NCBI GenBank assembly: GCA_001898625.1
Contig: MKUP01000025.1
Span: 124,001-188,000, forward strand
Length of the DNA: 64,000 bases
From: Burkholderiales bacterium 67-32
Lineage (GTDB): Bacteria > Pseudomonadota > Gammaproteobacteria > Burkholderiales > Burkholderiaceae_B
Direction: 5' to 3'
The position numbers and the translations under genes were made by a program. The notes under the pieces are model-generated. The model saw only the letters and a list, made by a program, of their open reading frames with translations, had not been told where the DNA came from and did no database searches. Shown here piece after piece: positions 45,393 through 54,461 of the stretch (position 1 is its first letter; each line of letters begins with the position of its first letter).

Positions 45393-46363
45393 CACTGCCC
45401 CTTCAGCCCCAGCTCGCGCACCAGCGAACCCCACTTGACGTTCTCCTCGGCCATGAAGCGCGAGAACTCCTCCGCCGAATTCGGCACGATCTCGAATCCC
45501 ATGCCGGTCAGTTTCTCTTTGACCTCCGGCTGCTTGAGCACCTGCAACACCTCCTGGTTCAGGCGCGCGACGACCGCATCCGGCGTCCTGGCCGGCGCGA
45601 CCAGCCCGAACCAGGTGATGACCTCGAAACCGGGATAGCCCGACTCGGCGATGGTGGGCAGGTCCGACATGGTCGGGGAACGCGTCTTGCCCGTCACCGC
45701 GATGGGCCGCAGCTTGCCGTTCTGCACGTTGGACAGCAGCCCCGAGATGCTGGACATCATCATTTGCACCTGGCCGCCCAGCAGGTCGACGATGGCGGCC
45801 GAATCGCCTTTGTAGTGGACGGGCGTCAGGTCGATGCCCGACACTTTCTTGAACAGTTCCACGGACATGTGCGGCGAGGAACCCAGCCCGCCCGTCGCAT
45901 AGTTGAGCTTGCCGGGATGGGCCTTCGCATAGCTCACCAGGTCGGCCACCGTGCGCACCGGCAGCGCCGGATCGACCACCATCATCAGCGGATTGTGGAC
46001 GATGCGCACCACGCCGCGGAAATCCTTGATGGGGTCGTAGCCCACGTCCGGATACAGGGCGGGCGCGACGGCGTGCGTGGTCTGGACCGCCAGGTACAGG
46101 GTGTAGCCGTCCGGCGCGGCGCGCGCCACGCTGGCCGCGCCGATGGAACCGGCGGCCCCCGCGCGGTTCTCCACGATGAAAGGCTGGCCCAGGCGCTCGC
46201 CCAGATGCTGGGCGATCACGCGGGCCACCACGTCGGTCGGGCCGCCGGCGGTGAAACCCACCACCACCTTCACCGGCTTGGCCGGATAGGCGGCCTGCGC
46301 CCACGCACCGGCGGGCGCCGCCGCCAACGACAACACGAATGCGCAACCCCTGAGATTCAACAT
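45392..46363 (-). CDS. Bug-family tripartite tricarboxylate receptor
   Basis: A 323-residue periplasmic binding protein (TctC/Bug). A signal peptide ends at AWAQAAYP near residue 23. The mature start YPAKPVKVVVGFTAGGPTD, the block ENRAGAAGS and the later YKG and ALYPDVGYDP regions are typical. No TctA/TctB membrane genes are in the window, which is common for Bordetella-type Bug proteins. It is encoded between a GMC oxidoreductase and a hydrolase, suggesting the same ligand. Confidence 0.92.
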   Translation of the reverse strand: MLNLRGCAFVLSLAAAPAGAWAQAAYPAKPVKVVVGFTAGGPTDVVARVIAQHLGERLGQPFIVENRAGAAGSIGAASVARAAPDGYTLYLAVQTTHAVAPALYPDVGYDPIKDFRGVVRIVHNPLMMVVDPALPVRTVADLVSYAKAHPGKLNYATGGLGSSPHMSVELFKKVSGIDLTPVHYKGDSAAIVDLLGGQVQMMMSSISGLLSNVQNGKLRPIAVTGKTRSPTMSDLPTIAESGYPGFEVITWFGLVAPARTPDAVVARLNQEVLQVLKQPEVKEKLTGMGFEIVPNSAEEFSRFMAEENVKWGSLVRELGLKGQ

Positions 46364-46425
46364 GATCGGTCTCCTGCCGGGCGGATGCCTGCCGTCCCGG
46401 TTCATGGTTGTGGTGAGCGCCGGCT

Positions 46426-48054
46426 TCAATCGGCCAGCAGCATCTCGGCGCCTTTTTCGGCGATGGCCATGGTCGGCACGTTGGTGCCCGAAGAAGGCAG
46501 GGTCGGGCAGATGGACGAATCGATCACCCTCAGGCCCTGCACCCCATGCACGCGCAGCCGGGGATCGACCACAGCCATGGGGTCCACTCCCATCTTGCAG
46601 GTCCCCACCATGTGCCAGGAGGTCTGCAAGGTCTCCCGCACATAGGCCAGCATGTCCTGGTCGTCCACCACGCCCGGCCCGGGACGGGTTTCGCGCACGA
46701 CCAAGGGCTTGAGCGCGGCCATGTCGGCGATGCCGCGGGAGATCCGCATGCCGCGCAGGAACAGTTGCGCGTCGTCTTCGTGCGACAGGTAGCGCGGATC
46801 CATGCTCGCCTGCTGCGTCGGATCGGATGACTGGATGTGCAGCGTGCCGATGGACTTGGGCTGGAGCGTGGTCACGCCGAACGTGAAGCCGGAGAACATG
46901 TCCATGCCCGTGGTCGGCGTCCGCGCATAGCGGTCGCCGCCGGACAGCGGCTGCAGGCGCAAGACCAGATCGGCCTGCTTCAGGTCGGGGCGGCTGCGGT
47001 AGTTCATCTGCGCCGTGGCCGAGCAGATGCTCAGCAGGCCTTCGCGCCAGAGCATGAAGCGCAACCCCTCGCGCATCTTGCGCAGCGGGCTGCGCAGCAC
47101 GTCGTTGACGGTGATGGGCTTGGCACACTCGAACGTCAGCCGGGTGTTCGGATGGTCCCGCAGGTTCTCGCCCACGCCGGGCAGGTGATGAATGGGCGGC
47201 ACGCCGTGCTTGCGCAGGATGTCCTGGTTGCCGATGCCGGACAGCTCCAGCAGTTGCGGCGAAGCCAGCGGCCCCGCGCTCAGCACGACCTCCCGCCGCG
47301 CCAGGGCACGGTGGCGCTGCCCTCCGGCCAGGTATTCCACGCCGGCCGCCCGGGTCCCCTCGAACAGCACGCGGGCCGCGGTAGCGCGCGTCATCACGGT
47401 CAGGTTGGGACGCCGGCGGGCAGGCCGCAGATAGCCGGCCGCCGAGTTGTTGCGCAGCCCCCGGCGGGTGGAATACTGGAGATAGAACACGCCCTCGTAG
47501 CTGCCGTCGTTGTAGTCGGGAAGCTCGCGATAGCCGGCCTGGCGGCAGGCTTCGATGAAGGCGTCGGACAAGGGATCGAACTTGTCCAGCCGGGTGCAGT
47601 GGATGGGACCGCCCTGGCCGCGCACCGCCGGATCGCCTTCGGGGAAATCCTCCATGCGCATGAACACCGGCAGCATGTCGGCGTAGCCCCAGCCCGCGCA
47701 GCCCAGGTCGCGCCAGTGGTCGTATTCGGCGGGATCGCCCCGCGCGAAAAGGTTGCCGTTGATGGAGCCCGAGCCCCCGATGACGCGGCCCCGCGTCCAA
47801 CGCTGCGGCTTGCCGTTCAGGTGCCGCTGCGGCTCCGTCATGTAGGGCCAGGTGACCTCGGGATTGTTGATCAGGTTCACCACCATCAAGGGCACCTTGA
47901 TGTTGATGTTGTTGTCGCGCCCTCCCGCCTCCAGCAGCAGCACCTGGCGGCGCGGATCCGCGGACAGGCGTTCCGCCACGATGCAGCCGGCGCTGCCGGC
48001 GCCGCACACGATGTAGTCGAATTGTGCGTCGGGCGGCAATGATTCTGCAAACAT
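46426..48054 (-). CDS. GMC-family FAD oxidoreductase
   Basis: A 542-residue choline-dehydrogenase-like flavoenzyme that oxidises an alcohol to an aldehyde. The FAD motif GAGSAGCIVAERL begins at residue 19. The substrate-domain signatures GSGSINGN and SAGPLASPQLLELSG are present, as is the active-site histidine of SWHMVGTCKMG. The ATG at 48054 follows AAGGAG; the frame to 48165 lacks that support. Divergent to an aldehyde dehydrogenase gene, it probably makes that enzyme's substrate. Confidence 0.9.
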   Translation of the reverse strand: MFAESLPPDAQFDYIVCGAGSAGCIVAERLSADPRRQVLLLEAGGRDNNINIKVPLMVVNLINNPEVTWPYMTEPQRHLNGKPQRWTRGRVIGGSGSINGNLFARGDPAEYDHWRDLGCAGWGYADMLPVFMRMEDFPEGDPAVRGQGGPIHCTRLDKFDPLSDAFIEACRQAGYRELPDYNDGSYEGVFYLQYSTRRGLRNNSAAGYLRPARRRPNLTVMTRATAARVLFEGTRAAGVEYLAGGQRHRALARREVVLSAGPLASPQLLELSGIGNQDILRKHGVPPIHHLPGVGENLRDHPNTRLTFECAKPITVNDVLRSPLRKMREGLRFMLWREGLLSICSATAQMNYRSRPDLKQADLVLRLQPLSGGDRYARTPTTGMDMFSGFTFGVTTLQPKSIGTLHIQSSDPTQQASMDPRYLSHEDDAQLFLRGMRISRGIADMAALKPLVVRETRPGPGVVDDQDMLAYVRETLQTSWHMVGTCKMGVDPMAVVDPRLRVHGVQGLRVIDSSICPTLPSSGTNVPTMAIAEKGAEMLLAD

Positions 48055-48318
48055 CTCGCTCCTTTCTTCGGCCATGCGATCAGGTGAGTCGATGCGAACC
48101 TTGTTGGCGGCCCAAGCTACAGGAGAGGCAGCATTACCGAAAATACTATTTTTGAATCCTTCCATTCCTTATTCATATCCTGGAGACCGGCGATGGATGA
48201 CGGATCCAGCATTCCTTCATCTGATACTGGAATGCTCAAATATTATTTTTCAGCCATGCCGACCAAGAGTAAGTTTCCCCGGGAGACGACACGCGCCCCG
48301 CCCAAGGAGACACCGAAC
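48055..48318. promoter_or_regulatory. divergent promoter region with inverted repeat
   Basis: This 264-base gap separates the GMC and aldehyde dehydrogenase operons. It is AT-rich around 48135-48175. A perfect inverted repeat, AGCATTCC (48208-48215) and GGAATGCT (48229-48236), has a 13-base spacer and is a candidate operator. No regulator gene is adjacent. Confidence 0.45.
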
Positions 48319-49797
48319 ATGGTCCAGGACTACCGGCTGTATATCGATGGTCAATGGCGGGACGGCGCGCGCGGCGCGGCGTTCCCCGCGATCAATCCCT
48401 ACAACCAGGAAGTCTGGGCCCGCGTCGCCGAAGGCACTCCCGAAGATGTCGCCGCGGCCGTTGCCGCCGCCCGCCATGCGTTTGATACGACCTGGCGCAA
48501 GGTGTCCGGCACCGAACGCGGGCGCCTGCTGCACCGGCTGGGCGACCTGCTCGACCAACATGCCGAACGGATGTCCATCATGGAGAGTTCGGACAACGGC
48601 AAGGCCATACGCGAGACCCGCGCGCAGATGCACTACGTGGCGCGCATCTTCCGCTTCTACGCCGGCTACGCCGACAAGATCTGGGGCGCGGTGATTCCGC
48701 TGGACCAGCGCGACGTGTTCGATTACGTGGTGCGCGAGCCCTATGGGGTGGTCGGCATCATCACGGCGTGGAACTCGCCCATCGCGCTGCTGGGGAACAA
48801 GCTGCCGGCCGCGCTGGCCGCCGGCAACTGCGTGGTGATCAAGCCTTCGGAGCACGCCTCGGTCACGACCCTGGCTTTCTGCCAGCTGGTCGAGGAGGCG
48901 GGCTTCCCGCCCGGAGTGGTCAACGTGGTCACCGGGGACGTCGAGATCGGCCAGGCCCTGGTCTCGGGTCCGGGGCTGGACAAGATCAGCTTCACCGGCA
49001 GCGGCCGCGCGGGTCGCGAGATCGCCGCGGCCGCCGGGCGCAATCTCGTTCCCGTCACGCTGGAGCTGGGCGGCAAGTCGCCCAACATCATCTTCGACGA
49101 CGCGGACCTGGAAAAAGCCACGGTCGGCGCGCTGGCCGGCATTTTCGCCGCCGCGGGCCAGACCTGCATCGCCGGCTCGCGCCTGCTGGTGCATCGCGCC
49201 GTGCACGACCGGGTGGTCGACGAACTGGCCCGCCGCGCGACACGCATCGTCATAGGCGACCCCCGCGACCCGGCCACGGAAATGGGTACCGCCGCCAACG
49301 AGCCGCAGTTCCGGCGCATCCTCGCCTGCATCGACGAAGGCCGTCGCGAAGGGGCCCGCCTGGTGACCGGCGGCGGCCGGGCGGACCGGCAGGACTTGGC
49401 GCGCGGCTTCTTCGTCCAGCCGACCATCTTCGCCGGCGTGGACAACGCCATGCGGCTGGCCCAGGAAGAAATCTTCGGGCCGGTGCTTGCCGTCATCCCC
49501 TTCGACGACGAAGCGCATGCGCTGGAACTGGCCAACGGCACCCCCTTCGGCCTGGCCGCGGCGGTCTGGACCCGCGACGTCTCGCGCGCCATGCGTATGA
49601 CCCGCGAACTGCGCAGCGGCGTCGTCTGGGTCAACACCTATCGCATGGTCACGCCGCAGGCGCCGTTCGGCGGCGTCAAGGAAAGCGGCTACGGACGCGA
49701 GCGCGGCGAGCAAGGATTGCTGGAGTTCACCGTGAGCAAGAACGTCATGATCGACTTCTCGACCGAAGCGCGCGACCCGTTCGCCGTCAAGGCCTGA
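48319..49797 (+). CDS. aldehyde dehydrogenase
   Basis: A 492-residue NAD(P)-dependent aldehyde dehydrogenase. The glutamate motif LELGGKSPN and the catalytic cysteine in AAGQTCIAGSR are intact, as is the C-terminal EEIFGPVLAVIPF block. The ATG at 48319 gives the normal start MVQDYRLYIDGQW; the frame from 48193 is upstream noise. It opens a four-gene rightward operon and probably oxidises the aldehyde made by the divergent GMC enzyme. Confidence 0.93.
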   Translation: MVQDYRLYIDGQWRDGARGAAFPAINPYNQEVWARVAEGTPEDVAAAVAAARHAFDTTWRKVSGTERGRLLHRLGDLLDQHAERMSIMESSDNGKAIRETRAQMHYVARIFRFYAGYADKIWGAVIPLDQRDVFDYVVREPYGVVGIITAWNSPIALLGNKLPAALAAGNCVVIKPSEHASVTTLAFCQLVEEAGFPPGVVNVVTGDVEIGQALVSGPGLDKISFTGSGRAGREIAAAAGRNLVPVTLELGGKSPNIIFDDADLEKATVGALAGIFAAAGQTCIAGSRLLVHRAVHDRVVDELARRATRIVIGDPRDPATEMGTAANEPQFRRILACIDEGRREGARLVTGGGRADRQDLARGFFVQPTIFAGVDNAMRLAQEEIFGPVLAVIPFDDEAHALELANGTPFGLAAAVWTRDVSRAMRMTRELRSGVVWVNTYRMVTPQAPFGGVKESGYGRERGEQGLLEFTVSKNVMIDFSTEARDPFAVKA

Positions 49798-49859
49798 CGG
49801 GCTCTCGCCGCACCACGCTTCCCCACGCCCGACGCGCCAGGGGACATCCAGGAGACAAC

Positions 49860-51029
49860 ATGATCGAACGCATCGAGGTCTACGTGACCGAACTGCCCGT
49901 CAGGGTCAAGCGCATCTTCTCCAGCGGCTCGTACGATACCGGCCCCCGGGACCGCATCCTGGGCAAGCCGGTGCTGGTCCGCATCCACGCCGACGGCGTG
50001 ACGGGCTGCGCGCAGATCCGTCCCATCAGCCCCGGCCATTTCGTCGCCGACACCACCCAGAGCGTGGTGGCCGCCATCACCGAGATCTATGGCCCCGCGC
50101 TGATCGGGCGCAGCATCTTCGACATCGAGGGCATCAACGAAATGTTCGACCTGCGGCTGGCCGGCAACCCGGCGGCGCGGGCGGTGCTGGACATCGCGCT
50201 GTACGACGCCATGGGCAAGGCCCTGGCCGTGCCCGCGCACCTGTTGATGGGCGGCGCCTGCCAGCCGCGCATTCCGCTCGAATGGTCGGTCAGCCTGGCC
50301 GACGACCCCGCCGTCATGGTCGAGGAATCGCAACGGGCCGTCTCGGAATTCGGCATCGGCGTCCTGTGCCTGAAGGCGGCCGACCGGCGAGGCTGGCGCC
50401 AGGACGTCGCCAACTTCGAACAGGTGCGGCGCGCGGTGGGCGACGACGTCGTCATCGGCGTCGACCCCAACACCGGCTGGAGCGTGGCCGACGCCCTGCG
50501 TGCCGTCGACGCGCTGCGCGAGCTGGGCCTGGGCTACATCGAACAGCCCGTGGCCCGCCGCGACCTCCATGGCATGGCCACCATCCGGCAGGCCGCGCGC
50601 GGCATTCCGCTCATGGCCGACGAAGGTCTGTTCACGCTCCAGGACGCGCACGACCTGGCCCGTGCCCACGCGGTCGATGCCTTCTGCATCAAGCTCTACA
50701 AGGTCGGCGGGCTGACCGCCGCCCGCCGGATCGGCGCTGTCGCCCAGGCCGCCAACATTCAGCTCAATTGCGGCGGGCTGGCGGTGCAGTCCCAGTTGGA
50801 GGCGGCCGCGGCGGCGCACTTCTATGCCAGCACGCCGCGCAGCCGCATGTTCGGCGCGGGGGAATTCCTGTTCGGCCTGAACACCACCGCCCCGGACCCG
50901 CTGGTCCCGCAAACCGATTTCGTCGTCCGCGACGGCCACGTGGACGTGCCGACCGGCCCGGGCCTGGGCGTCGCCATCGACGACGAGGCGCTGCGGCGCC
51001 ACACCCTGTTGCACGCCACCGTCCAGTAG
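49860..51029 (+). CDS. enolase-superfamily enzyme, muconate-cycloisomerase type
   Basis: A 389-residue mandelate racemase/muconate lactonising protein. Metal ligands are D202 (VDPNTGW), E228 (IEQP) and D254 (MADEG), and the second-side base K278 (IKLYKVGG) is present. The usual K-x-K on the other side reads C170-L171-K172, so the first lysine is a cysteine. It would catalyse proton removal next to a carboxylate: cycloisomerisation, racemisation or dehydration. It lies 62 bases after the aldehyde dehydrogenase. Confidence 0.88.
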   Translation: MIERIEVYVTELPVRVKRIFSSGSYDTGPRDRILGKPVLVRIHADGVTGCAQIRPISPGHFVADTTQSVVAAITEIYGPALIGRSIFDIEGINEMFDLRLAGNPAARAVLDIALYDAMGKALAVPAHLLMGGACQPRIPLEWSVSLADDPAVMVEESQRAVSEFGIGVLCLKAADRRGWRQDVANFEQVRRAVGDDVVIGVDPNTGWSVADALRAVDALRELGLGYIEQPVARRDLHGMATIRQAARGIPLMADEGLFTLQDAHDLARAHAVDAFCIKLYKVGGLTAARRIGAVAQAANIQLNCGGLAVQSQLEAAAAAHFYASTPRSRMFGAGEFLFGLNTTAPDPLVPQTDFVVRDGHVDVPTGPGLGVAIDDEALRRHTLLHATVQ

Positions 51030-51066
51030 AACCGCCTCATGCCGAGGCCATGACCAAGGAGAAACC

Positions 51067-51444
51067 ATGAACGAAGAACGCTATCAGGCAGGACTGAAGA
51101 TCCGCCGCGAAGTGTTGGGCGACGCCTACGTGGACCATTCGCTGAAGCAGGCCGACGCCTTCGCGCGCCCCATGCAGGAGCTGGTCACCGAGTACTGCTG
51201 GGGGGAAACCTGGTCGCGCGACGGGCTGGACCGCCGCACGCGCAGCATGCTGAACCTGGCCATGCTGACCGCGCTGAACCGGCAGCACGAACTCAAGGCC
51301 CACGTGCGCGGCGCGCTGAACAACGGCGTCACCAAGGAGGAAATCGGCGAAGTGTTCATCCAGGCCGCCATCTACTGCGGCGTGCCCGCGGGCCTGGAAA
51401 GCGTGCGCAGCGCGCGCGAGGTCTTCAAGGAGATGGGACTATGA
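51067..51444 (+). CDS. carboxymuconolactone decarboxylase family protein
   Basis: A 125-residue PcaC-like protein. The family pattern is seen in RTRSMLNLAMLTALNR, the HELKAHVRGALNNGVTKEEI block with its catalytic-type Glu/His, and AAIYCGVPAGLES. PcaC decarboxylates gamma-carboxymuconolactone in the protocatechuate pathway. Being next to a muconate-cycloisomerase-type enzyme supports a lactone intermediate. It shares ATGA with the next gene. Confidence 0.88.
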   Translation: MNEERYQAGLKIRREVLGDAYVDHSLKQADAFARPMQELVTEYCWGETWSRDGLDRRTRSMLNLAMLTALNRQHELKAHVRGALNNGVTKEEIGEVFIQAAIYCGVPAGLESVRSAREVFKEMGL

Positions 51445-52316
51445 AGAAGCCCCTCGTCGGCATCATCGGCCTGGGCCAGATGGGGCTGCCCATGGCGGGC
51501 AACCTGCTGGCGGCCGGCCATCCCGTGCTGGGGCTGGACGCCCTGCCGGACCAGACCCGGGCGCTGGCGGACCAGGAAGGCTATCGCCCGGCGGAGAACC
51601 TGACGGCGATGGCCGCCGCGCAGGTCGTCATCCTGATGTTGCCCAACAGCGACATCGTCGACGACGTGCTGTGGAACCAGGGCCTGGCGGCGTCCCTGCC
51701 CGCCGGCACGCTGGTGATCGACATGAGTTCGTCCAACCCCACGCGTACCCACGCCAACGCCGAACGCCTGGAGCAGGCCGGCCTCGCCTTCGTCGATGCG
51801 CCCGTCTCGGGCGGCGTGAAACGCGCGAAGGAAGGCAAGCTCGCCATCATGATGGGCGGCCCGGACGACGCGGTGGCCCGCGCCCGCCCGGTGCTGGAGG
51901 CGCTCGGCACCACGCTGGTCCACGTGGGCGGCGCCGGCTCGGGCCATGCCATCAAGGCGCTGAACAACTACATCTCCGCCTCGGGTCTGTTGGCCGTATC
52001 CGAAGCGATGGCGGCCGCCCAGCGCTTCGGCATCGATCCCCACATCGCCAACCAGGTGTTCAACGCCTCCAGCGGCAAGAACAGCGCGACCGAGCAGAAG
52101 GTCGAGCAATTCATGCTCTCGGGTACCTACGCCTCGGGCTTCGCGCTGGCGCTGATGCGCAAGGACCTGGAGACCGCGCTGGGCTTCATGGCGCAGATGC
52201 GCACGCCCACGGCCTTCGCGTCATCCTGCGTCGACATCTGGCGCGACGCCGAGGCGAGCCTGCCGGCGCGCAGCGACCACACCACCATCTATCGGTACGT
52301 GCAGGAAGGCGGTTGA
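51441..52316 (+). CDS. 3-hydroxyisobutyrate/tartronate-semialdehyde dehydrogenase-like
   Basis: A 291-residue beta-hydroxyacid dehydrogenase. The cofactor motif GLGQMGLPMAGN, the substrate loop DAPVSGGVKRAKEG and the catalytic lysine region GHAIKALNNY are intact. Such enzymes oxidise 3-hydroxyacids or reduce semialdehydes with NAD(P)H. It ends the rightward operon and converges with the PrpF-like gene. Confidence 0.92.
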   Translation: MKKPLVGIIGLGQMGLPMAGNLLAAGHPVLGLDALPDQTRALADQEGYRPAENLTAMAAAQVVILMLPNSDIVDDVLWNQGLAASLPAGTLVIDMSSSNPTRTHANAERLEQAGLAFVDAPVSGGVKRAKEGKLAIMMGGPDDAVARARPVLEALGTTLVHVGGAGSGHAIKALNNYISASGLLAVSEAMAAAQRFGIDPHIANQVFNASSGKNSATEQKVEQFMLSGTYASGFALALMRKDLETALGFMAQMRTPTAFASSCVDIWRDAEASLPARSDHTTIYRYVQEGG

Positions 52317-52326
52317 CGCCTCGGCC

Positions 52327-53445
52327 TCAGGCCGGATTCCTGATGAGCAGCGTCCCTTCGAACAGGCGGCGCTGCGTCCGATAGAAACCGCCCCGCTCCA
52401 CGCTCCATACGCCGCCGGCGTCGCGATGCACCACGGCCGTCACCGGCAGGACACCGGACGGCATGGCGATCCGGAGGCCCGCTTCCTGGGTGGCGCCACA
52501 GACCTCATGGACCACGCTGCCCTCCAGCCGGGCCGCCGTGGCCAGGCAGACGGACACCCCCAGGGGCAGCGCCCGGTGCGGCTGCCCGTTGGACAGGACG
52601 CGGGCCTGGAAATCGGCGTCCGAACCGTCGGCGGGCGGCGCGACGAAACCGACGAAGGGCACGGCCGTGCTGGCGGCCGCCGCGGCCTCGTCGGCCGCGA
52701 CTCCCATGCGTACCGACGCCGCCACGCGTATGGCCTGCAATCGGGCCATCAACCGCGCGTCCGCCTCGATGGCCGCGGGCGTCTCGTCCCCCCGCAGGCC
52801 GAGGTCGGCCGCCAGCACGAACACGCAGGCATTGCTGGCATCCACCATGGAAGCTCGGACGAGGCCCAAGCCCGGTACCTCCAACATGTCGGCCGCGCGG
52901 CCCGTCGGCAGCAGGCGGCCGGTCGTGGCCCCGGCGGGATCCAGGAAGTCCAGGTGCAGCGGCGCTCCGGTTCCCGCCACGCCGGGAATGGCCAGCGCGC
53001 CCTCCACCGCCGCCAGCCCGTCGTCCATGCCGAAGCGGGCCACGATGATCTTGCCGGTATTGGTGTTGTGGATGCGCACCACGGCTTCGTCGCCGTACAC
53101 GCGGATCAGGTCTTCGTCCACGGCGAACGGCCCCACGGCCGAAGACATGTTGCCGCAGTTGGGCCGGAAATCCACATGGGAGGTCTTGATCTGGACCTGC
53201 GCGAACGTATAGTCCACGTCCGCGTCGGGCCGCGAGGATGGCCCGATGACGCAGACCTTGGACAGTGACGAAAGCCCGCCGCCCATGCCGTCCAATTGGC
53301 GGCCATAGGGATCGGGCGACCCCATCGCCGCCAGGAACAACGGCGCCCACGCGGCTTGATCCGGGGGCAGGTCGCGCCTGTGCAGCATCAGGCCCTTGCT
53401 GGTGCCGCCCCGCATGAACACGGCGGGCAAGCGGATTTGCTTCAC
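52327..53445 (-). CDS. PrpF/Mii-type isomerase (DUF453)
   Basis: A 372-residue isomerase of the DUF453 family, which includes PrpF (2-methylaconitate isomerase), aconitate isomerase and methylitaconate delta-isomerase Mii. The family opening PAVFMRGGTSKGLMLH and the active-site cysteine blocks DFRPNCGNMSSAVGPF and the later Cys of DASNACVFV are present. It moves a double bond or flips its geometry in an unsaturated di- or tricarboxylate. It is the last gene of the operon from 59729. Confidence 0.88.
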   Translation of the reverse strand: MKQIRLPAVFMRGGTSKGLMLHRRDLPPDQAAWAPLFLAAMGSPDPYGRQLDGMGGGLSSLSKVCVIGPSSRPDADVDYTFAQVQIKTSHVDFRPNCGNMSSAVGPFAVDEDLIRVYGDEAVVRIHNTNTGKIIVARFGMDDGLAAVEGALAIPGVAGTGAPLHLDFLDPAGATTGRLLPTGRAADMLEVPGLGLVRASMVDASNACVFVLAADLGLRGDETPAAIEADARLMARLQAIRVAASVRMGVAADEAAAAASTAVPFVGFVAPPADGSDADFQARVLSNGQPHRALPLGVSVCLATAARLEGSVVHEVCGATQEAGLRIAMPSGVLPVTAVVHRDAGGVWSVERGGFYRTQRRLFEGTLLIRNPA

Positions 53446-53481
53446 GAATAGCCTCCTGGTTCGAACGCCGGCGGGCCGATG

Positions 53482-54447
53482 TCAATCCACCACCGCACCG
53501 GCATCCAGCACGGCGCGGCGCCATTTGCCGATTTCCCGGTCGAGGAAGGCGGCGAACTCGGCCGGCGTGCCCAGCACGGGCTCGCTGCCGTCGGCCGCCA
53601 GCATGTGTTCGAATGCCGGCTCGCGGCCGATCCGCGCAACGTCGCGCTGGATGCGCTCGACCACGCCGGCCGGCGTCCCGCCAGGCGCCAGCAGGCCGTA
53701 CCAGGCGTTGACGTCGTAGCCGGGTACACCCGCCTCGGCCATGGTGGGCAGGTCCGGCAGGACCGCCGACCGATGCGCGCCGGTCACCGCCAGCGCCCGC
53801 AGCTTGCCCGCCCTGACCTGGGGCACGGCCGACGCCAGCGCGCCGATGTACACCTGGCCGCGCCCGGCGACGACATCGTTGAGCGCGGCCAGCGCGCCCT
53901 TGTACGGAACGTGGACCATGTCCACGCCGGCCATGGACTTGAGCAGCTCGGGCGCCAGGTGATTGAGCGTGCCGTTGCCCGCCGAGGCGTACGTCAGCCC
54001 GCGCGGCTGCCGCCGCGCCAGGTCGATCAGTTCGCGAACCGACTTGGCCGGCACCTCCGGATTGACCACCAGGACGTCGGCCACGAGATTGATCAGGCTG
54101 ACCGGCGCCAGGTCGCGCCGGGTATCGTAGGGCAGCGACCGATAGAGGCTGGGCGCGATCGCCAGGCTGACGTCGGTCATCAGCAGCGTATAGCCGTCCG
54201 GCGCGGCCCGGGCCACGGCCCTCGTGCCCAGCGTCGTGCCCGCGCCCGGCCGATTCTCGACCACGACGGGCACGCCCCATTCCTCGCCCAGCCGGCGGGC
54301 CAGATGGCGCGCCACCAGATCGATGCCGCCGCCCGGCGGATAGACCACGACGATGCGCACCGGCTGCGAGGGAAAGGCCTCGCCGGCCACGGCCACCGGG
54401 GCGATGCCCGACGCGGCCAGCAGCATGGCCGCCAACAGGCGCGGCAT
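53482..54447 (-). CDS. Bug-family tripartite tricarboxylate receptor
   Basis: A 321-residue periplasmic receptor with a signal peptide (residues 1-21) and the Bug start FPSQPVRIVVVYPPGGGID. ENRPGAGTT and YKGALAALNDVVAGRGQ are conserved. A GTG at 54465 that overlaps the preceding stop is an alternative start; the ATG at 54447 gives the cleaner signal peptide. It is embedded between the small dehydratase subunit and the isomerase. Confidence 0.9.
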   Translation of the reverse strand: MPRLLAAMLLAASGIAPVAVAGEAFPSQPVRIVVVYPPGGGIDLVARHLARRLGEEWGVPVVVENRPGAGTTLGTRAVARAAPDGYTLLMTDVSLAIAPSLYRSLPYDTRRDLAPVSLINLVADVLVVNPEVPAKSVRELIDLARRQPRGLTYASAGNGTLNHLAPELLKSMAGVDMVHVPYKGALAALNDVVAGRGQVYIGALASAVPQVRAGKLRALAVTGAHRSAVLPDLPTMAEAGVPGYDVNAWYGLLAPGGTPAGVVERIQRDVARIGREPAFEHMLAADGSEPVLGTPAEFAAFLDREIGKWRRAVLDAGAVVD

Positions 54448-54461
54448 TCCACCTGGCCTAT

